Below, in pieces: positions 1 through 4,346 of a DNA stretch of 6,792 nucleotides. The notes beneath the pieces are model-generated. The model made no database searches, was not told where the DNA came from, and was given only the letters and a program-made list of their open reading frames with translations. Each line of letters begins with the position of its first letter. Within the stretch, counting starts at the first letter, position 1. Position numbers and translations under genes: made by a program. The DNA comes from Nitrosomonadales bacterium (GTDB lineage: Bacteria; Pseudomonadota; Gammaproteobacteria; Burkholderiales; Gallionellaceae): positions 1 to 6,792 of the forward strand of contig JACREA010000033.1 in the NCBI GenBank assembly GCA_016218465.1. Reading direction: 5' to 3'.

Positions 1-2
1 AT

Positions 3-113
3 GTAAGCCACAAGATCAATAAAAATTTTAAGGCAAAAGGTTACGTACTTAAAGGTTTTTCCAATGGCAGCCCGGACAGCAGTCTCGGTGCGCAGGTGTA
101 TTACGGTTTTTAA
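3..113 (+). CDS. C-terminal end of an outer-membrane beta-barrel-like protein (5' end outside window)
   Basis: The frame is open from the first complete codon at base 3 to TAA at 111-113, giving 36 residues that end GAQVYYGF. Alternating polar and hydrophobic residues followed by an aromatic C-terminal Phe are typical of the last strand of an outer-membrane beta-barrel, where the terminal Phe is the BAM recognition signal. The preceding GFSNGSPDSS stretch looks like the loop before that last strand. The stop is followed within about 20 bases by a strong terminator, which supports a real gene end. The start and most of the protein are off the left edge, so the specific family (porin, transporter or other barrel) cannot be named. 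It is on the same strand as nadC but separated from it by the terminator. Confidence 0.6.
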   Translation, partial: VSHKINKNFKAKGYVLKGFSNGSPDSSLGAQVYYGF

Positions 114-133
114 CAAGATCGAACGCGCCAGAT

Positions 134-162
134 AGCCGGGCTACCATAAGCCCGGCTTTTTT
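134..162 (+). terminator. Rho-independent terminator of the upstream barrel gene
   Basis: A perfect 9-bp inverted repeat (134-142 with 149-157, AGCCGGGCT/AGCCCGGCT) has a 6-base loop and runs directly into six T residues (157-162), with a second T run at 169-176. It sits 20 bases after the TAA at 111-113. It should end the upstream transcript and separate it from nadC. Confidence 0.9.
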
Positions 163-270
163 CTTGCCTTTTTTTTCCAGGACAACATTTACTTGGACGA
201 ACATCTCAATATTGCACATTTCCCAAGGTAGCCCAGCCCTGGTTAATCTGCGCTTTCAATATAATTCGTT

Positions 271-274
271 GGAG
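271..274 (+). promoter_or_regulatory. Ribosome binding site of nadC
   Basis: GGAG lies 9 bases before the ATG at 284-286 and fixes that start codon. No other in-frame start with comparable spacing is seen nearby. Confidence 0.7.
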
Positions 275-283
275 TAGCCACCC

Positions 284-1123
284 ATGCTTGATCCCGAACT
301 CGCCTCACACATCCGCATCAACGTCGCCAACTCGCTCAACGAAGATGTCTTCACCGGCGATTTAACCGCACAACTATTGCCCCCTGAGTTGATTTCTAAC
401 GCACAAGTCATCACGCGGCAGCACGGGGTTCTTTGCGGGACGCAATGGGTCGACGAATGTTTCCGCATGCTGGATCCGGGCATTAAAATATACTGGTTGG
501 CAAAGGATGGTGACTTGATTTCCGCTGGACAATTGCTGTGCGAAATTCGCGGCAGAGCGCAATCTTTGCTGACTGCTGAGCGTAGCGCGTTGAACCTGCT
601 GCAAACCCTGTCCGGCACCGCCACGCGCACTAAACTCTATGTGGATGCAGTTGCCGGAATCAACGTAAAAATCATGGATACGCGCAAGACCTTGCCTGGG
701 TTGCGCCATGCGCAGAAATACGCGGTACGGATGGGTGGCGGGCATAACCAGCGCGCCGGTTTATTTGATGGCATCCTGATCAAGGAAAACCATATCGTTG
801 CGGCAGGCGGTATCCGGCCTGTGCTGGAACAGGCGTTCCAGCTGGCCAAACCGGGCATCAATATTCAGATTGAGGTAGAGAGCTTGTCTCAACTGGATGA
901 AGCCTTGAGTGCAGGCGCAAAACTTATTCTGCTCGACAACTTTGATCTGGATGAGATGCGAACCGCTGTACAGCACACCGCCAGGCGCGCAGAGCTGGAA
1001 GCCTCGGGCGGCATCACGCTGGACAAGCTGCGCGAGGTCGCGCTGACCGGGGTAGATCGTATCTCGATCGGCGCGCTGACCAAGGATGTCGAGGCTCTCG
1101 ATCTGTCGATGCGTTTCACCTGA
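284..1123 (+). CDS. nadC: Nicotinate-nucleotide pyrophosphorylase (quinolinate phosphoribosyltransferase, carboxylating)
   Basis: This cytoplasmic enzyme of de novo NAD synthesis converts quinolinate and PRPP to nicotinate mononucleotide, CO2 and pyrophosphate. The 279-residue length is normal for the family. An N-terminal QRPTase domain (about 1-110) carries the EDVFTGDLTAQ motif at 20-30 and TAERSALNLLQ at 97-107. The C-terminal barrel domain carries DTRKTLPGLRHAQKYAV (132-148), GGGHNQR (151-157), ILIKENH (164-170), EVES (197-200), LILLDNF (214-220), EASGG (239-243) and DRISIGALTK (258-267). Family knowledge predicts that the basic residues R100, R134, K135, H154, R157 and K167 bind quinolinate and PRPP phosphates, and all are present, as are acidic residues E197/E199 and D218. 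A GGAG ribosome binding site supports the start. No other nad gene is in the window. The next cluster is convergent, so nadC is probably transcribed alone after the upstream terminator. No truncation or frameshift is seen. Confidence 0.97.
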   Translation: MLDPELASHIRINVANSLNEDVFTGDLTAQLLPPELISNAQVITRQHGVLCGTQWVDECFRMLDPGIKIYWLAKDGDLISAGQLLCEIRGRAQSLLTAERSALNLLQTLSGTATRTKLYVDAVAGINVKIMDTRKTLPGLRHAQKYAVRMGGGHNQRAGLFDGILIKENHIVAAGGIRPVLEQAFQLAKPGINIQIEVESLSQLDEALSAGAKLILLDNFDLDEMRTAVQHTARRAELEASGGITLDKLREVALTGVDRISIGALTKDVEALDLSMRFT

Positions 1124-1175
1124 TAACTCTTGAAACTTTTATTCGCGGCAAATTATTTGGGAAATTTTATTGCTG

Positions 1176-1193
1176 GAGCTGCCATGGCCGCTC
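1176..1193. other. Imperfect palindrome in the convergent gap between nadC and the FecR gene
   Basis: The 87-bp gap (1124-1210) between two convergent genes should end transcripts from both sides. The only structure seen is an 18-base near-palindrome, GAGCTGCCA/TGGCCGCTC, with one mismatch and GCCATGGC at its centre. On the + strand it is followed by a pyrimidine-rich CTCTTCTTC rather than a clean T run, and on the - strand there is no T run. It may be a weak bidirectional terminator or have no function. No better terminator was found here. Confidence 0.25.
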
Positions 1194-1210
1194 TTCTTCA
1201 TCAAACTGAT

Positions 1211-2599
1211 CTAGTTAATAACACAGCCTCCCGGAGGGATAGTAGGGCCTGAACTGCCACTTCCACCGGGTCCCAGATTAACCTTCGAATCAACCTCCAT
1301 AAATGCCGGGGGGGTTGGTATTAACACCAACTCATTTACGCCGGCAAAGCCAGTTTTGCCAGGCCCGATATCCAACGACTTATCAGCCAGAGTCAGAATC
1401 ACCTGACCGTCATGCACCGTCACATATAGGCCTGGCTCACCCGCATTAGATTCGGGACCGAACAGTTTGTCCGTATCCACCGGAATGCCATCCGGGCGTG
1501 GTGTATTGTTATTGGTAATGGCTGGCGGAATAGCAATGACAGGCACGGGCCTGCCGGTTTCGCGCGCAATGATTGCCGCCTGTTGTATCGCCACCATAAA
1601 CGATCCGCCCGGAGTAACCAGCAGCACCTCACCCGCCCAAACATAAACCCCGGCGCCATCCAGCGGATTGTCTTGTGTAGCGCCTGGGTTGGTTGCTCCG
1701 CTTGCGCAAGGCCCGTTACACCACGCATCAAAACCCGTGCCTCGAATACCGATAGTGGCGCCGGATACCTTGAACTGGTAATTATCATGGTTGGTACGCC
1801 CGATCAAACCGGTGACCACGCGCACGCCGCCCTTGAGCAGTTTCAGCGCGGCATTTTCTTCCGAAGCATCCTTGTTATATTTGAATCTTTCAACATAAAA
1901 CACCGTGCTTTCCTGCAAACTTACCCTACCCTCATCGCGGAAAGCCACCACCGCATAAGAGTTATTCCCGGTCATCAGTTTATCGCCCTCATACACCGGC
2001 GCACCTATAACCAGCTTGCGCACCTTTCCGTTCTCTTCCTTGGCTGACATCTCACCCTGCACCAGCATTACCCGGCCAACCACCTGCGGCAGCGCCGATT
2101 GGGGTATAGCGGCCTGTTTTGTGTTCGCCTCATCTTCGTCTTTGCAATCCTTGGTGGCGCACAGGCGCGACGAAAAATCGGTGCCGCGTATCCCGATGGT
2201 TGCAGATGCCGCGCGGATTTTGTATGCATCGGCATTGCCGCGCTTGCCGATCAGCCCCGTCACGTTGCGGAAACCGCCTTTGAGCAACTGAAACACCGCA
2301 TTGTCGGCTTGCGGCGCCTCTTTGTTGAATTGAAATGATTCGATACGCAAATTGGAATTGGGTCGCAATGTCATTGTTGCGCCATCATTCATCAGCACCT
2401 GCGCATAACTGTCTTTGGCAGTAATAAGCATGTCTCCAGCCTGTACCTCTGCTTTCGGCCCAAGCACCTTGACCGTGCCATCCGTCCGCTGGGCAACCAG
2501 CGCGCCGCTCATATAGCCGATTTTGCCGACTACTTCCGCCGCTTGAGTAGTGGTAGCGATCATCAGCAAAATTGAGGAAATCAGAAGATTGATCTTCAT
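1211..2599 (-). CDS. Secreted protein with two tandem FecR-type domains, third gene of the TPS cluster
   Basis: The protein has 462 residues from the ATG at 2597-2599. That start is preferred because it directly opens a signal peptide (about 1-20, hydrophobic core LLISSILLMIATTTQA) and has AAGGTG just upstream. An in-frame ATG at 2627-2629 would add ten residues and overlap the upstream gene. Two FecR-like units follow, about 22-142 and 172-290. Each has a GD-LxT-xxSYA core, a conserved LLKGGxRxVTGLIG segment and an ATIGIRGTxF end. Each is followed by a cysteine pair (C147/C152 and C294/C298). The C-terminal part (about 318-462) has two YVxxxxGxV-type beta segments, then a Gly/Pro-rich tail ending GGCVIN. 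There is no transmembrane helix after the signal peptide and no N-terminal cytoplasmic anti-sigma region, so a classical FecR role in iron signalling is unlikely. The gap to the transporter gene is 16 bp, which implies co-transcription. It is probably periplasmic or surface-exposed; the role is unknown. Confidence 0.88.
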   Translation of the reverse strand: MKINLLISSILLMIATTTQAAEVVGKIGYMSGALVAQRTDGTVKVLGPKAEVQAGDMLITAKDSYAQVLMNDGATMTLRPNSNLRIESFQFNKEAPQADNAVFQLLKGGFRNVTGLIGKRGNADAYKIRAASATIGIRGTDFSSRLCATKDCKDEDEANTKQAAIPQSALPQVVGRVMLVQGEMSAKEENGKVRKLVIGAPVYEGDKLMTGNNSYAVVAFRDEGRVSLQESTVFYVERFKYNKDASEENAALKLLKGGVRVVTGLIGRTNHDNYQFKVSGATIGIRGTGFDAWCNGPCASGATNPGATQDNPLDGAGVYVWAGEVLLVTPGGSFMVAIQQAAIIARETGRPVPVIAIPPAITNNNTPRPDGIPVDTDKLFGPESNAGEPGLYVTVHDGQVILTLADKSLDIGPGKTGFAGVNELVLIPTPPAFMEVDSKVNLGPGGSGSSGPTIPPGGCVIN

Positions 2600-2603
2600 G
2601 TCA

Positions 2604-2609
2604 CACCTT
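2604..2609 (-). promoter_or_regulatory. Ribosome binding site deciding the FecR-gene start
   Basis: On the minus strand AAGGTG lies 4 bases before the ATG at 2597-2599, with its GG pair 6 bases away. It sits in the 16-bp gap after the TGA (2616-2618) of the transporter gene. It favours this ATG over the in-frame ATG at 2627-2629, which lies inside the transporter coding region. Confidence 0.65.
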
Positions 2610-2615
2610 ATCAAA

Positions 2616-4250
2616 TCAGAAGGATGCATTCAAAGCCGCATGCCAACGCCAGTTGCCCACGGTTTGCAGCGGGTCATTGCCGGCATTCTTTATCTGCGCA
2701 CGATCCAACCGCAACGATAACTGCTCGGTATAGTTGAAGCGCAGACCAAATCCAGCTCCGGCAATCGAAGTAGTCTTGTGATCATTGGACGTTTTCGCTT
2801 TGCCCACGTCATAGAACATCAAGGCACGAACTCTGATATCACCCTTGCCAAAATCGGGCGAGTACGCTTCCAGATTCAAGCGCGTTCCGGCTTCACCGCC
2901 TTCACTACCTTCGGAAAAACCGCGCACCGCATCGGCTCCGCCCAAACGAATTTTTTCACCTTCTATCAGCACATCCCCGCTCCACTGCCCGTTCAGGGCA
3001 GCGCGGAATTGCCACTCGCCTCCAATCTGTTGCGAATTGATCATGCCATAACGCAGTACTTTATAAGCCGGTTTGGGCTTGGTAAAATTTACTTTGTCAT
3101 AGGCGGCAAAATCAGCCTCCCGGCCATTGCTTATTTCCGGCAAATTGACTGAATACGACACATTGATATTCATGTCGCTTTTGGCAAATTTCCCCAGTGT
3201 GGTATAAGTGAGGCTCAACGGCATCACCACAATTTCGTTATACAGCGTAATCGGTGGAGGGTTGGTCATTTCAAGCTTCCGGAATTTGCGCCAGTCCAGA
3301 CCATACGATAAACGCGGCTCGAAAGAGCCGGTACGTTCCAGGGAATAGCTGTAACGGGTGCTGAACAGCAAACCTCCGCCCTGAAAATTGGACAGGCCAC
3401 CCACCAATGCATTCACGTTGGAATATCCGCCAAAGAACTCAAGAGTGCTGCCATATTGGTACAGCGGTATCTTGTAGCTGCCACCCAGCACCTTGGTCCG
3501 GTCGGTATGTTGGGGGGACGTCAAATATTGGATGTTGGCAACGTGATCCGCATCAAAAGCGTTGGCATTGCGATACGAAAGACCCAGTCGTGTTCGTCCG
3601 GTTTCTGCCGAGCCGCTATTGTCGAATGACGCTCCCCAACTGGTTGGTTTGCTGTCAGTGACAATCACCTTCGCATCCACCTCTTCTTCCTTTTCGCCAG
3701 CCTTCAACACCACGTTCAACTGCCTTGCCGGATTTTCATTGGCGAGCTTCAGTTCGGACGCAATCTGCCTGGAGCGCGGCACCCCGCCACTGCGTACCGA
3801 AGGAAGCGCGTTCAGCGCATTGGCCTCGGTAACATAGCGATTATCTTTCACCTCCACCTCGCCAAAGCGGCTTTCCACCGCGCGAAAATGCACTGTGCCT
3901 TTCTCCAACTCCTGCTCCGGCAACAGCACCTGCACTGCCGAATAACCGCGCTTGGCATACGCTTCCTCCACCGCCTCCAGCGCGCGCTGAACGTCGGAAA
4001 AATCCTTGCTCTTGCCCACAAAGGGCGCGACCACCGCATCAACTTCCGCCTGGCTCAACAAAGACGCCCCTTCCAGCACATAGCGATCAATAGCAAAACG
4101 CAACACGGCTGGCTCTGCTTCAGATGCCGCGGGTATGGCAGATGCTGCAGAAGCAGGTGGTACTGCAGGAACGGCGTCTTCTGCCAACACAAATGATGGC
4201 GCGCTAAACAATATCCCTGACAGAGACAAGAGGGACAACTTATATTTCAT
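2616..4250 (-). CDS. TpsB outer-membrane transporter, ShlB/FhaC/HecB family
   Basis: This is the outer-membrane translocator of a two-partner (type Vb) secretion system and is expected to recognise and export the adhesin encoded just upstream. From the ATG at 4248-4250 the protein has 544 residues, normal for the family. A signal peptide (about 1-23, ending VLA) is followed by an Ala/Pro-rich linker (24-50). Two POTRA domains come next (about 51-126 and 127-201; the first contains RGYSAVQVLLPEQELEKGTV, characteristic of POTRA_2). A ShlB-type 16-strand barrel should fill about 204-544. The IRLGGADAVRGFSEG segment holds the VRGF motif of the Omp85/TpsB superfamily (442-445). The chain ends WRWHAALNASF, with a terminal Phe as expected for a barrel. 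It contains no cysteine. Alternative in-frame starts are ATG 4263-4265 (GGAAGA 11 bases upstream) and GTG 4320-4322; the first would still give a good signal peptide. The gap to the adhesin gene is 96 bp. Confidence 0.93.
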   Translation of the reverse strand: MKYKLSLLSLSGILFSAPSFVLAEDAVPAVPPASAASAIPAASEAEPAVLRFAIDRYVLEGASLLSQAEVDAVVAPFVGKSKDFSDVQRALEAVEEAYAKRGYSAVQVLLPEQELEKGTVHFRAVESRFGEVEVKDNRYVTEANALNALPSVRSGGVPRSRQIASELKLANENPARQLNVVLKAGEKEEEVDAKVIVTDSKPTSWGASFDNSGSAETGRTRLGLSYRNANAFDADHVANIQYLTSPQHTDRTKVLGGSYKIPLYQYGSTLEFFGGYSNVNALVGGLSNFQGGGLLFSTRYSYSLERTGSFEPRLSYGLDWRKFRKLEMTNPPPITLYNEIVVMPLSLTYTTLGKFAKSDMNINVSYSVNLPEISNGREADFAAYDKVNFTKPKPAYKVLRYGMINSQQIGGEWQFRAALNGQWSGDVLIEGEKIRLGGADAVRGFSEGSEGGEAGTRLNLEAYSPDFGKGDIRVRALMFYDVGKAKTSNDHKTTSIAGAGFGLRFNYTEQLSLRLDRAQIKNAGNDPLQTVGNWRWHAALNASF

Positions 4251-4346
4251 GGAACGCCCATCCATTAAAAAATCATTCTTCCAGTTACCGTCAGCCCTTT
4301 GATGAAAGGTGGCATTACTCACTGATTGCGCCTGCTCAGACTTTAA
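4251..4346 (-). other. Short spacer between the adhesin and transporter genes
   Basis: This 96-base spacer contains no hairpin with a T run, so transcription can probably continue from the adhesin gene into the transporter gene. On the minus strand GGAAGA (4277-4282) lies 11 bases before the ATG at 4263-4265, and a GGATGGG stretch precedes the ATG at 4248-4250. The two candidate starts are therefore not clearly separated by ribosome-binding signals. An open frame reaches back to GTG 4320-4322, but the residues it would add look like leader noise before the signal peptide. Confidence 0.45.

Noticed and set aside
260..265. Perfect TATAAT hexamer upstream of nadC as a -10 box
   Set aside because: Transcription would begin at about 272, inside the GGAG ribosome binding site, and no recognisable -35 box is found 16-18 bases upstream. 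The nadC promoter remains unassigned.
1211..2599. Classical FecR anti-sigma regulator of iron uptake
   Set aside because: There is no N-terminal cytoplasmic anti-sigma segment followed by a single membrane helix, and no fecI sigma factor or TonB-dependent receptor in the window; instead there is a cleavable-type signal peptide and a domain duplication.
4251..4322. 24-residue N-terminal extension of the transporter from GTG 4320-4322
   Set aside because: It would place a charged stretch before a clear signal peptide; the ATG at 4248-4250 or 4263-4265 fits better.
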